From contig NW_027331374.1 in assembly GCF_022965805.1 (NCBI RefSeq), forward strand, positions 56,570 through 120,569: a stretch of DNA of 64,000 bases, written 5' to 3'. Within the stretch, counting starts at the first letter, position 1. Each line of letters opens with the position of its first letter. A model generated the notes under the pieces. The model ran no database searches. It worked only from the letters and a program-made list of their open reading frames with translations, and was not told the DNA's origin. Source of the stretch: Primulina eburnea (Eukaryota > Streptophyta > Magnoliopsida > Lamiales > Gesneriaceae). The position numbers and the translations under genes are program-made. This document shows, piece by piece, positions 1-10,620 of this stretch.

Positions 1-3000
1 CTTTTTAAGAATAGCACGCAAAAGTGTTCCCAAAGTTCTATGGACAACTTCAGTTTGTCCATCCGTTTGAGGATGACAAGTAGTAGATTACAACAATATT
101 GAGCAAAGTTTAGCCCATAAAGTAATCCAAAAATAGAATCCCTCACCTTCTTAGTCCTAGGCAACCCCAAAATAAAGTGCATAGAAATGTCAATCCAAGT
201 TCTTTTTAAGAATAGCACGCAAAAGTGTTCTCAAAGTTCTATTTACAACTTCAGTTTGTCCATCCGTTTGAGGATGACAAGTAGTAGATTACAACAATAT
301 GGAGCAAAGTTTACCCCATAAAGTAATCCAAAAATATAATCCCTCCCCTTCTTAGTCCTAGGCAACCCCAAAATAAAGTCCATAGAAATGTCAATCCAAG
401 TTCTTTTTAAGAATAGCACGCAAAAGTGTTCTCAAAGTTCTATTGACAACTTCAGTTTGTCCATCTGTTTGAGGATGACAAGTAGTAGATTACAACAATA
501 TTGAGCAAAGTTTAGCCCATAAAGTAATCCAAAAATAGAATCCCTCACCTTCTTAGTCCTAGGCAACCCCAAAATAAAGTCCATAGAAATGTCAATCCAA
601 GTTCTTTTTAAGAATAGCACGCAAAAGTGTTCTCAAAGTTCTATTTACAACTTCAGTTTGTCCATCCGTTTGAGGATGACAAGTAGTAGATTACAACAAT
701 ATTGAGCAAAGTTTAGCCCATAAAGTAATCCAAAAATAGAATCCCTCCCCTTCTTAGTCCTAGGCAACCCCAAAATAAAGTGCATAGAAATGTCAATCCA
801 AGTTCTTTTAAGAATAGAACGCAAAAGTGTTCTCAAAGTTCTATTTACAACTTCAGTTGTCCATCCGTTTGAGGATGACAAGTAGTAGATTACAACAATA
901 TTGAGCAAAGTTTAGCCCATAAACTAATCCAAAAATAGAATCCCTCCCCTTCTTAGTCCTAGGCAACCCCAAAATAAAGTCCATAGAAATGTCAATCCAA
1001 GTTCTTTTTAAGAATAGCACACAAAACTGTTCTCAAAGTTCTATTTACAACTTCAGTTTTTCCATCCGTTTGAGGATGACAAGTAGTAGATTACAACAAT
1101 ATGGAGCAAAGTTTAGCCCATAAAGTAATCTAAAAATATAATCCATCCCCTTCTTTGTCCTAGGCAACCCCAAAATAAATTCCATAGAAATGTCAATCCA
1201 AGTTCTTTTTAAGAATAGCACGCAAAAAGTGTTCTCAAAGTTCTATTTACAACTTCAGTTTGTCCATCCGTTTGAGGATGACAAGTAGTAGATTACAACA
1301 ATATTGAGCAAAGTTTAGCCCATAAAGTAATCCAAAAATAGAATCCCTCCCCTTCTTAGTCCTAGGCAACAACAAAATAAAGTCCATAGAAATGTCAATC
1401 CAAGTTTTTTTAAGAATAGCACGCAAAAGTGTTCCCAAAGTTATATTTACAACTTCAGTTTGTCCATCCGTTTGAGGATGACAAGTAGTAGATTACAACA
1501 ATATGGAGCAAAGTTTAGCCCATAAAGTAATCCAAAAATATAATCACTCCCCTTCTTAGTCCTAGGCAACCCCAAAATAAAGTGCATAGAAATGTCAATC
1601 CAAGTTCTTTTAAGAATAGCACGCACAAGTGTTCCCAAAGTTCTATTTACAACTTCAGTTTGTCCATCTGTTTGAGGATGACAAGTAGTAGATTACAACA
1701 ATATTGAGCAAAGTTTAGCCCATAAAATAATCCAAAAATAGGATCCCTCCCCTTCTTAGTCCTAGGCAACCCCAAAATAAAGTCCATAAAAATGTCAATC
1801 CAAGTTCTTTTTAAGAATAGCACGCAAAAGTGTTCCCAAAGTTCTATTGACAACTTCAGTTTGTCCATCTGTTTGAAGATGACAAGTAGTAGATTACAAC
1901 AATATTGAGCAAAGTTTAGCCCATAAACTAATCCAAAAATAGAATCCCTCTCCTTCTTAGTCCTAGGCAACCCCAAAATAAAGTCCATAGAAATGTCAAG
2001 CCAAGTTCTTTTCAAAAATAGCACGCAAAATTGTTCCCAAAGTTCTATTTATAACTTCGGTTTGTCCATCTGTTTGAAGATGACAAGTAGTAGATTACAA
2101 CAATATTGAGCAAAGTTTAGCCCACAAAATAATCTAAAAATAGAATCCCTCCCCTTCTTAGTCCTAGGCAACCCCAAAATAAAGTGCATTGAAATGTCAA
2201 TCCAAGTTCTTTTAAGAATAGCACCCCAAAGTATTCTCAAAGTTTTATTTACAACTTCAGTGTTCTAAAAGTTCTATTTACAACTTCAGTTTGTCCATCC
2301 GTTTGAGGATTACAAGTAGTAGATTACAACAATATTGAGCAAAGTTTAGCCCATAAAGTAATCCAAAAATAGAATCCCTCAACTTCTTAGTCCTAGGCAA
2401 CCCCAAAATAAAGTGCATAGAAATGTCAATCCAAGTTCTTTTAAGAATAGCACGCAAAAGTGTTCCCAAAGTTCTATTGACAACTTCAGTTTGTCCATCT
2501 GTTTGAGGATGACAAGTAGTAGACTACAACAATATTGAGCAAAGTTTAGCCCATAAAGTAATCCAAAAATAGAATCCCTCCCCTCTTAGTCCTAAGCAAC
2601 CCCAAAATAAAGTCCATAGAAATTTCAATCCAAGTTCTTTTTAAGAATAGCACGCAAAAGTATTCTCAAAGTTCTATTTACAACTTCAGTTTGTCCATCC
2701 GTTTGAGGATGACAAGTAGTAGATTACAACAATATGGAGCAAAGTTTAGCCCATAAAGTAATCCAAAAATATAATCCCTCCCCTTCTTAGTCCTAAGCAA
2801 CCCCAAAATAAAGTCCATAGAAATGTCAATCCAAGTTCTTTTTAAGAATAGCACGCAAAAGTGTTCCCAAAGTTCTATGGACAACTTCAGTTTGTCCATC
2901 TGTTTGAGGATGACAAGTAGTAGATTACAACAATATTGAGCAAAGTTTAGCCCATAAAGTAATCCAAAAATAGAATCCCTCACCTTCTTAGTCCTAGGCA

Positions 3001-5246
3001 ACCCCAAAATAAAGTCTATAGAAATGTCAATCCAAGTTCTTTTTAAGAATAGCACGCAAAAGTGTTCTCAAAGTTCTATTTACAACTTCAGTTTGTCCAT
3101 CCGTTTGAGGATGACAAGTAGTAGATTACAACAATATGGAGCAAAGTTTACCCCATAAAGTAATCCAAAAATATAATCCTTCCCCTTCTTAGTCCTAGGC
3201 AACCCCAAAATAAAGTCCATAGAAATGTCAATCCAAGTTCTTTTTAAGAATAGCACGCAAAAGTGTTCCCAAAGTTCTATTTACAACTTCAGTTTGTCCA
3301 TCCGTTTGAGGATGACAAGTAGTAGATTACAACAATATTGAGCAAAGTTTAGCCCATAAAGTAATCCAAAAATAGAATCCCTCCCCTTCTTAGTCCTAGG
3401 CAACCCCAAAATAAAGTGCATAGAAATGTCAATCCAAGTTATTTTTAAGAATAGCACGCAAAAGTGTTCTCAAAGTTCTATTTACAACTTCAGTTTGTCC
3501 ATCCGTTTGAGGATGACAAGTAGTAGATTACAACAATATGGAGCAAAGTTTAGCCCATAAAGTAATCCAAAAATATAATCCCTCCCCTTCTTTGTCCTAA
3601 GCAACCCCAAAATAAAGTCCATAGAAATGTCAATCCAAGTTCTTTTTAAGAATAGCACGCAAAAGTGTTCCCAAAGTTCTATTTACAACTTCAGTTTGTC
3701 CATCCGTTTGAGGATGACAAGTAGTAGATTACAACAATATTGAGCAAAGTTTAGCCCATAAAGTAATCCAAAATAGAATCCCTCCCCTTCTTAGTCCTAG
3801 GCAACCCCAAAATAAAGTGCATAGAAATGTCAATCCAAGTTATTTTTAAGAATAGCACGCAAAAGTGTTCTCAAAGTTCTATTTACAACTTCAGTTTGTC
3901 CATCCGTTTGAGGATGACAAGTAGTAGATTACAACAATATGGAGCAAAGTTTAGCCCATAAAGTAATCCAAAAATATAATCCCTCCCCTTCTTTGTCCTA
4001 AGCAACCCCAAAATAAAGTCCATAGAAATGTCAATCCAAGTTCTTTTTAAGAATAGCACGCAAAAGTGTTCCCAAAGTTCTATGGACAACTTCAGTTTGT
4101 CCATCTGTTTGAGGATGACAAGTAGTAGATTACAACAATATTGAGCAAAGTTTAGCCCATAAAGTAATCCAAAAATAGAATCCCTCACCTTCTTAGTCCT
4201 AGGCAACCCCAAAATAAAGTCTATAGAAATGTCAATCCAAGTTCTTTTTAAGAATAGCACGCAAAAGTGTTCTCAAAGTTCTATTTACAACTTCAGTTTG
4301 TCCATCCGTTTGAGGATGACAAGTAGTAGATTACAACAATATGGAGCAAAGTGTACCCCATAAAGTAATCCAAAAATATAATCCCTCCCCTTCTTAGTCC
4401 TAGGCAACCCCAAAATAAAGTCCATAGAAATGTCAATCCAAGTTCTTTTTAAGAATAGCACGCAAAAGTGTTCCCAAAGTTCTATTGACAACTTCAGTTT
4501 GTCCATCTGTTTGAGGATGACAAGTAGTAGATTACAACAATATTGAGCAACTTTTAGCCCATAAAGTAATCCAAAAATAGAATCCCTCACCTTCTTAGTC
4601 CTTGGCAACCCCAAAATAAAGTCCATAGAAATGTCACTCCAAGTTCTTTTTAAGAATAGCACGCAAAAGTGTTCTCAAAGTTCTATTTACAACTTTAGTT
4701 TGTCCATCCGTTTGAGGATGACAAGTAGTAGATTACAACAACATTGAGCAAAGTTTAGCCCATAAAGTAATCCAAAAATAGAATCCCTCCCCTTCTTAGT
4801 CCTAGGCAACCCCAAAATAAAGTCCATAGAAATGTCAATCCAAGTTCTTTTTAAGAATAGCACGCTAAAGTGTTCCCAAAGTTCTATTTACAACTTCAGT
4901 TTGTCCATCCGTTTGAGGATGACAAGTAGTAGATTACAACAATATGGAGCAAAGTTTAGCCCATAAAGTAATCCAAAAATATAATCCCTCCCCTTCTTAG
5001 TCCTAGGCAACCCCAAAATAAAGTCCATAGAAATGTCAAACCAAGTTCTTTTTAAGAATAGCACGCAAAAGTGTTCCCAAAGTTCTATTTACAACTTCAG
5101 TTTGTCCATCCGTTTGAGGATGACAAGTAGTAGATTACGACAATATTGAGCAAAGTTTAGCCCATAAAGTAATCCAAAAATAGAATCCCTCACCTTCTTA
5201 GTCCTAGGCAACCCCAAAATAAAGTCCATAGAAATGTCAGTCCGAG
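1..5246 (-). repeat. Satellite array, ~201-bp monomer derived from gypsy integrase
   Basis: About 26 head-to-tail monomers are seen. The marker cagtttgtcc recurs at 51, 252, 453, 654 and on to 5098, almost always 200-201 bp apart. On the minus strand each monomer reads as two pieces of a Ty3/gypsy integrase: the start of the catalytic core (MDFILGLPRTKKGRDSIF) and, in another frame, the later [16 protein letters not shown] motif. The intervening ~70 residues, including the second catalytic Asp region, are missing. The wording fits the CRM/Reina type rather than the Tekay-type integrases elsewhere in the window. One 29-bp partial duplication lies near 2258. The array runs off the left edge. 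It is not expected to encode a protein. Confidence 0.93.
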
Positions 5247-5810
5247 AACTTTGGGAACACTTTTGCGTGCTATTCTTAAAAGAACTTGGACTGACATAAA
5301 GTAATCCATAAATAGAATCCAAAAATAGCACGCAAAATGACGTTCTCAAAGTTTATTTTTGGATTACTTTATGGGCTAAACTTTGCTCAATATTGTTGTA
5401 ATCTACTACTTGTCATCCTCAAACATCCTCAAACAGATGGACAAACTGAAGTTGTCAATAGAACTTTGGGTACACTTTTGCGTGCTATTCTTAAAAAGAA
5501 CTTGGACTGACATTTCTATGGACTTTATTTTGGGGTTTCCTAGGACTAAGAAGGGGAGGGATTCTATTTTTGGATTACTTTATGGGCTAAACTTTGCTCA
5601 ATATTGTTGTAATCTACTACTTGTCATCCTCAAACGGATGGACAAACTGAAGTTGTAAATAGAACTTTGAGAACACTTTTTGCGTGTTATTCTTAAAAAG
5701 AAATTGGATTGACATTTCTATGGACTTTATTTTGGGGTTGCCTAGGACTAAGAAGGATAGGGATTATATTTTTGGATTACTTTATGGGCTAAACTTTGCT
5801 CCATATTGTT
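5247..5810 (+). repeat. Inverted end of the satellite array
   Basis: From about 5247 the same monomer continues in the opposite orientation for roughly 2.5 units, some rearranged. The switch is marked by a small palindrome: atgtcagtcc ends near 5242 and its complement ggactgacat follows near 5297. The region 5298-5360 is a scramble of short monomer pieces. At 5658-5690 the [22 protein letters not shown] part reads on the plus strand. The array stops at 5810 inside a monomer (after ccatattgtt), where the El1 LTR begins. Confidence 0.85.
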
Positions 5811-6777
5811 TGTAAGGCTCGAGAATTATCAATTGGAATTGCTATTAGAGTTGTAGAGGTAAGAATGCATGACATTTAAATCAGAATTGTGAAGCATGGC
5901 CGAAGCTACACCGCACTTGCACTGTAAGAGCCACCGCACCCGCGGTGCAGGGAGAGGAAATTAGTGGATTTGTGCGAAGCAAGACCGCACCCGCGGTGCA
6001 AGCCAGAAGAAAGCTCCCATTCCTTTGATCTTAAACTTGTGATTTTGAATGATATAGTGATCCGATTTTAATTCCGAGACCGGATTTGTGTTCCTCTCTT
6101 TGAAGGCTACAAGAAGATGTAAGTATTTCTCATTTCCAACATGGTTTGAAATTTAAGTGTTGGGGAAAATCAGATGTAATGGTTATTTTGTGTTCTTGAG
6201 ATTATGAGCATTGTTATTCGCTACCGGATCGAATTATGGATGTTGTACGTGATGGTCTCGATTTTCCAGCTTGTAATGTATAGAGATTTTGCAGATTTCA
6301 GTATAGATATTAAGTTGGATGAGATTATGATTGATTATGATTGATTGTGATATTGTTGTGTTGAGATTGAGTTGATCGGTACCAAGAAATATGTCGTTAT
6401 GCCGTTGATTGTTACCGAGGTTGAGTATGAGGGAGTATTGACTTGTGCAAAACTTGATATGAGTTAGGTCTTGACAGAATGCATTGTTACATTGTTATTT
6501 CAGATTAGATTTGCCAGAGTTGGCAGCTGATTCGAGATTGTGAAAAATTGATCGACAAGAAAGGTATAATTCATGTGGTCACGGGATTGCACAACTCGAT
6601 TCAGATTTGATACGAGTTTCCCTAAATCACATACTAGATTGTTATTACATTTGATTATGTAATGTCTTGTTTATTGATTTATATTCGAGTCCTGAGATAG
6701 GAGATATTGGCAGATTGGCCAAAACTAGACGTTTCGGTGTATCGACGCATAGGAGTAGATTTGCTCTATGTGTAGAC
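5811..6777 (+). mobile_element. El1: plus-strand LTR, left part (El7-related family)
   Basis: Begins TGTAAGGCTCGAGA, close to the start of the El7 LTR read on its own strand (TGTAATGCCTGAGA). It carries two ACCGCACCCGCGGTGC-type dyads (5931-6000), the El7/El8 U3 signature, and a stretch near 6380-6410 that aligns with the El7 LTR (GTCGTTATGCCGT). It is interrupted at 6777 by El2 and resumes at 63882. Because the element reads on the plus strand and this LTR abuts satellite, it could be the 5' LTR. The rest lies outside the window and no TSD can be checked. Confidence 0.75.
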
Positions 6778-7956
6778 TGAAACAACTCCCTTTCTTATGG
6801 TATTTAAATTTAAAAGAGAACATACGTGGAAGCCTTTGAAATTAAAAGGGAAAGAATAATAAAACATTTACATCAAAAGCATTTTTTAAAATTAGTCTAC
6901 ACAAACTTTGACTTTGTATCATCCAAAACAATATCCAAATATCAACATGATTTTAACCCATAATTTCCTTTGACAAAATAGGAAATTTGTTAACTTCTCA
7001 TGTTCACCATAAACAAAATAAAAGTGACATGGTCAAACAAAATCTTTCCCATTTGCTTTTATATGACTTCTTCTCCTTGGACAATCCGCTTCAATTCTTT
7101 TTATCACCTGCATCACATGACATTAACTGGAATGAGATAAAACTCAGTAAGCAGAAAGCTATACATAACAAATATATATATATATATATATATATGAGGT
7201 TGGTTTGAAATATGGATATAACAATGGCAATAAACAAGGAATGGCAATGAACAATAAGTCAATAGCAATGAACAATGAATAATACCATCTTCAATGAACA
7301 ATAGGTAGCAAAACAACATAGATGGTATTTCATGGCATGAATTAAAGGAAAGAAAATGATAGTCTGTGACCTGTGACCTGTGACCTGTGGATAGTATCTC
7401 TTTGATATATAAATATATCAAAACTGTGAGAGATACTCATAATCATGTGATTGGCTAATGACATGCATGAATTACTATCATTCCTTGACTTTAACATAGG
7501 AAACTTCATTGAGGCAATTTAACAAATACTTGATAGGCAACAATAGAGTACTAGCTCCTTAACAATGAATTCAATGGTATTCTTGGCTCAATGAACAAAT
7601 AACAATACATACATCAATAAATTAACAATGGAAGGAGCTAGACATCAAGAAACATGGATTACATACATATATATCATGTGAGCATTAAAAAGGAAGTTTC
7701 TACTTACTACCCACAAGAAAATGATGGTTATGATAATCTTGAATGCTTCCTACAACAATAAACACAATAATAACCAACAATCATCAACATTAATCCAAGA
7801 AATCAACAATTCAACTTAGCCCTTGAAAACTCCAAACCCTTCTAAACTCCAAGAATATAAAATTTCTTACCTTGAAGCTTGAAATCTTAGTGGGATAAGC
7901 TAAGAGATCACTATAATCCTTGACCTTGAAGTGTAATATAAAGGAGAGAAAAACTT
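6778..7956 (-). repeat. El2 3' LTR, left part (interrupted)
   Basis: Matches 61836-63000 (5' LTR) along its length, with many small differences, for example a longer (TA)n run at 7166-7196 and three instead of two gtgacct units near 7370. It contains GATGCAGGTGA (minus strand, near 7105), a motif shared with other LTRs here. No gene is present; the short ORFs are LTR sequence. Breaks off at the El3 TSD aactt (7952-7956). Confidence 0.9.
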
Positions 7957-8647
7957 TGAAACGTCCTCATCTCTTATTGCTTTAAAAGTATTAAAAGTAC
8001 TAGAAATTTTTTTTTAAACCTCACATAGCATCGGCCGAATTGCATACACAAGCATAAAATATTTTTGACATCATTTTAAAATAAATCAACTAACATTTGA
8101 AAAGTATAGCCCATACTATAACCTCTCAAAAACCACTCATAATAAAACGTCGTAAAAATATCTTTAACATAACTCAAAATCATAAATCATAACTAGTGCG
8201 GAAAACTAGCGTCGGTCCTCGGGTTATGTGCACCTCCAGTCCAGTCAGATCAACCATCAAGACCTCCATAATCATCATAATCACCTGCATCTATCACACC
8301 TAGTGAGTCTAAAGACTCAACACACCATAATCTTGATAACGAGTAACACGTAATACAGTTAACATATAACAGTGAAAAATACTTGTACTTAAAATATCAT
8401 TTTCATGAAGATGCATAAACTTAAACTTAAGCGTTTTCGTAAACATTTTCATGATGCATAATGTGATACCCTTGTCCCACATCGAAAAAATCAAAAATTT
8501 AAAATGAGTTTATAATGGCTTACAATGGACTTCTATAGCAACTTGGGTTAATCATTTTCATAAAGCGAGGACGGATACGAAGAAGTTGCTATAGGGGCCC
8601 ATTGTGCAGTCACGCAGGCACGGGCCTGGGCCCGGGGCGTGACAGAA

Positions 8648-8660
8648 TGGTATCAGAGCC
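8648..8660 (+). promoter_or_regulatory. El4 primer binding site
   Basis: TGGTATCAGAGCC, complementary to the 3' end of initiator tRNA-Met, 3 nt after LTR1. It sets the plus orientation of this TRIM. Confidence 0.9.
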
Positions 8661-8830
8661 GGTCACCGGCATGGAACACCGAGAAATAAGTGCTATACGA
8701 GGCAAAGTGCTACGTGCATGGGAGCCACCTTTTGAACCTGCGGGACAAAGTGCTACATGACGGGAGCCACCTCTTGAACCCGTAGGAGCCACCTCTAGAT
8801 TCTCGGCGCTGGTGGATTGAGTGGTCAGGC

Positions 8831-8866
8831 CGCGACGAGGACGTCGCGCTCTGAAGGAGGGGTGAT
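8831..8866 (+). other. El4 3' hairpin and polypurine tract
   Basis: CGCGACG-AGGA-CGTCGCG (8831-8848) is a perfect 7-bp stem with an AGGA loop. It is followed by ctctgaaggaggggtgat and then LTR2. Geometry equals that of all the coding elements in the window but the stem sequence is entirely different. Since this element encodes nothing, the structure is not a by-product of coding. Confidence 0.8.
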
Positions 8867-10620
8867 TGTGATACCCTTGTCCCACATCGAAAAAATCAAA
8901 AATTTAAAATGAGTTTATAATGGCTTACAATGGACTTCTATAGCAACTTGGGTTAATCATTTTCGTAAAGCGAGGACGGATACGAAGAAGTTGCTATAGG
9001 GGCCCAGGTGTGATTGTGATACCCTTGTCCCACATCGAAAAAATCAAAAATTTAAAATGAGTTTATAATAGCTTACAATGGACTTCTATAGCAACTTGGG
9101 TTAATCATTTTCGTAAAGCGAGGACGGATACGAAGAAGTTGCTATAGGGGCCCATTGTGCAGTCACGCAGGCACGGGCCTGGGCCCGGGGCGTGACACAT
9201 AAAAACATTTTCAAAAAAACATAAACATACTCATATTCATATTAATATTTGTATTCATATACGTATTCATATTCATATTCGTATTCATGTTCATGTTCGT
9301 GTTTGTTGAATTCAGATCGTTGATTGTGACTTTCATATACGTGTTAGGCGATGGATCCATCTACATGTAACCACAGTACTGGGCGGCGGGGGACACCAGC
9401 AACACTCTCACCGGTCAACTGGGCCCTGGCCTTACGTAATATCATATCATCATATACATATACATATCCGTGTCCGAGGAAATACGATCGTCGGGCTCCC
9501 ACTGGGACCATAACCCTCACGATATCTCCAACATATCATTGTGTTAGTCACAATCCATTCACATCATTCAACATGTTATCATCACTTAATAAAAATTATG
9601 CTTATAACATTTTTCATTTTAAACCACGCATGCAGCATGTCTTTTACGTTAACGTTTCATCATAAAAAATCCATAGACATTTAAAATTCCATAATCCTTT
9701 AAAAATAGCATTTTGGCATATGACATCATAAAAACATCCATTTAAAATTCCATGTTAACATATAAAACAGCAAATATGGCACTGCCATGACCTTTACTAA
9801 TTTCTCGGTGTAAAATGACCGTTTTACCCCTGTACTCGACTTTTTACGAATTCGACATTTTTCTTGATTTCATGGCTCTAAAATGTCCCAAATAATTATT
9901 TAAGCTTATATGAATTTTCTCGTAATTTTATTTGACTTAAAACTTAGGCTTTTTAATTTATCTTTTCTTAATTATTTTAACAGTGTTTTAATCCCGAAAA
10001 ATACCAAACTTTAATATAAAATTCTTAAATTCTAAATTTAGTCTTTTTATATTATTTTAGCCCTTATGGATCACGACTCGACCCCCGTGAGCCGTTTTCC
10101 ACATTTTCTTTGTTTTTAAAACTCAATTTGACACCTAAACTTCGACCCCGAACCATCTCTTAATTTTATCGAGTTACCCCCGAACCATATCGAGCCAAAA
10201 CTTGACCAACCTTCTAAATTAACATACTGGACTCTTAGACCACCAAGAACCCAGCCCAAACCACCAAAACGAGCCCTCTTCTCCTTACCCATAAGTTGGC
10301 CGAGAGTTGCACCTAGACTAGGGCTCTTGTTTTGCTTCTAGGACTCTTCCCCACGGACCCAACTGCTGAACCCACCTGTTGTACACTCTCTAAGGACCCT
10401 AAGGACTTGCTCTAACCCAGCCCACGAGCCCTGGGCTGAGTCCCTACCGTCAACCGATGGCACAAAGTCTGCACCCCAAACGCGCAGCTTCTCGGGTGGG
10501 AGTCCTTGCGTGCAAGGACTCCTCCCTGCCCCTTCCAGACCGAGTCCTAGCATGGATAGGACTCCCCTTTTGACCCAAGACGGACCCTGGCCGAGTCCTA
10601 GCCCCATCCCAGACCCAACC

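Larger units (their letters stand above)
8462..9197 (+). mobile_element. El4: TRIM (miniature LTR retrotransposon) with three LTR copies
   Basis: 736 bp between TSDs cataa (8457-8461, 9198-9202). The other El3 LTR lacks it (uninterrupted site near 34379), proving insertion. LTR1 is 8462-8644 (183 bp, TGTGATACCC to GGCGTGACA), the internal region 8645-8866, LTR2 8867-9006 (lacks the last ~43 bp), then 8 bp ggtgtgat, then full LTR3 9015-9197. There is a tRNA-Met PBS, a hairpin and a purine tract but no coding capacity. The 8-bp spacer resembles the end of the polypurine tract, so LTR2 may come from recombination or faulty reverse transcription. Confidence 0.92.
7957..10620 (-). repeat. El3 3' LTR, left part, interrupted by El4 and El5
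   Basis: Corresponds to 33879-34481 plus 54271-55603 of the 5' LTR. Contains TGAGTCTAAAGACTCA (near 8306), an irregular ATATTC-type repeat (9225-9300), a C-rich stretch at 10250-10620 and a perfect dyad at 10499-10522 (11-bp arms, 2-nt spacer). No protein-coding gene is seen; ORFs here overlap LTR repeats and are not family proteins. Confidence 0.9.

Noticed and set aside
1..5246. CRISPR-like array
   Set aside because: Units are directly tandem with no unique spacers, 201 bp long, and integrase-derived; a plant genome.
5247..5810. Plus-strand ORF of 91 codons (5383-5658) as a gene
   Set aside because: It is the inverted satellite monomer; only part is in the integrase frame.
7113..7421. 102-codon ORF with isoleucine/tyrosine run
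   Set aside because: Generated by the (TA)n microsatellite of the El2 LTR.
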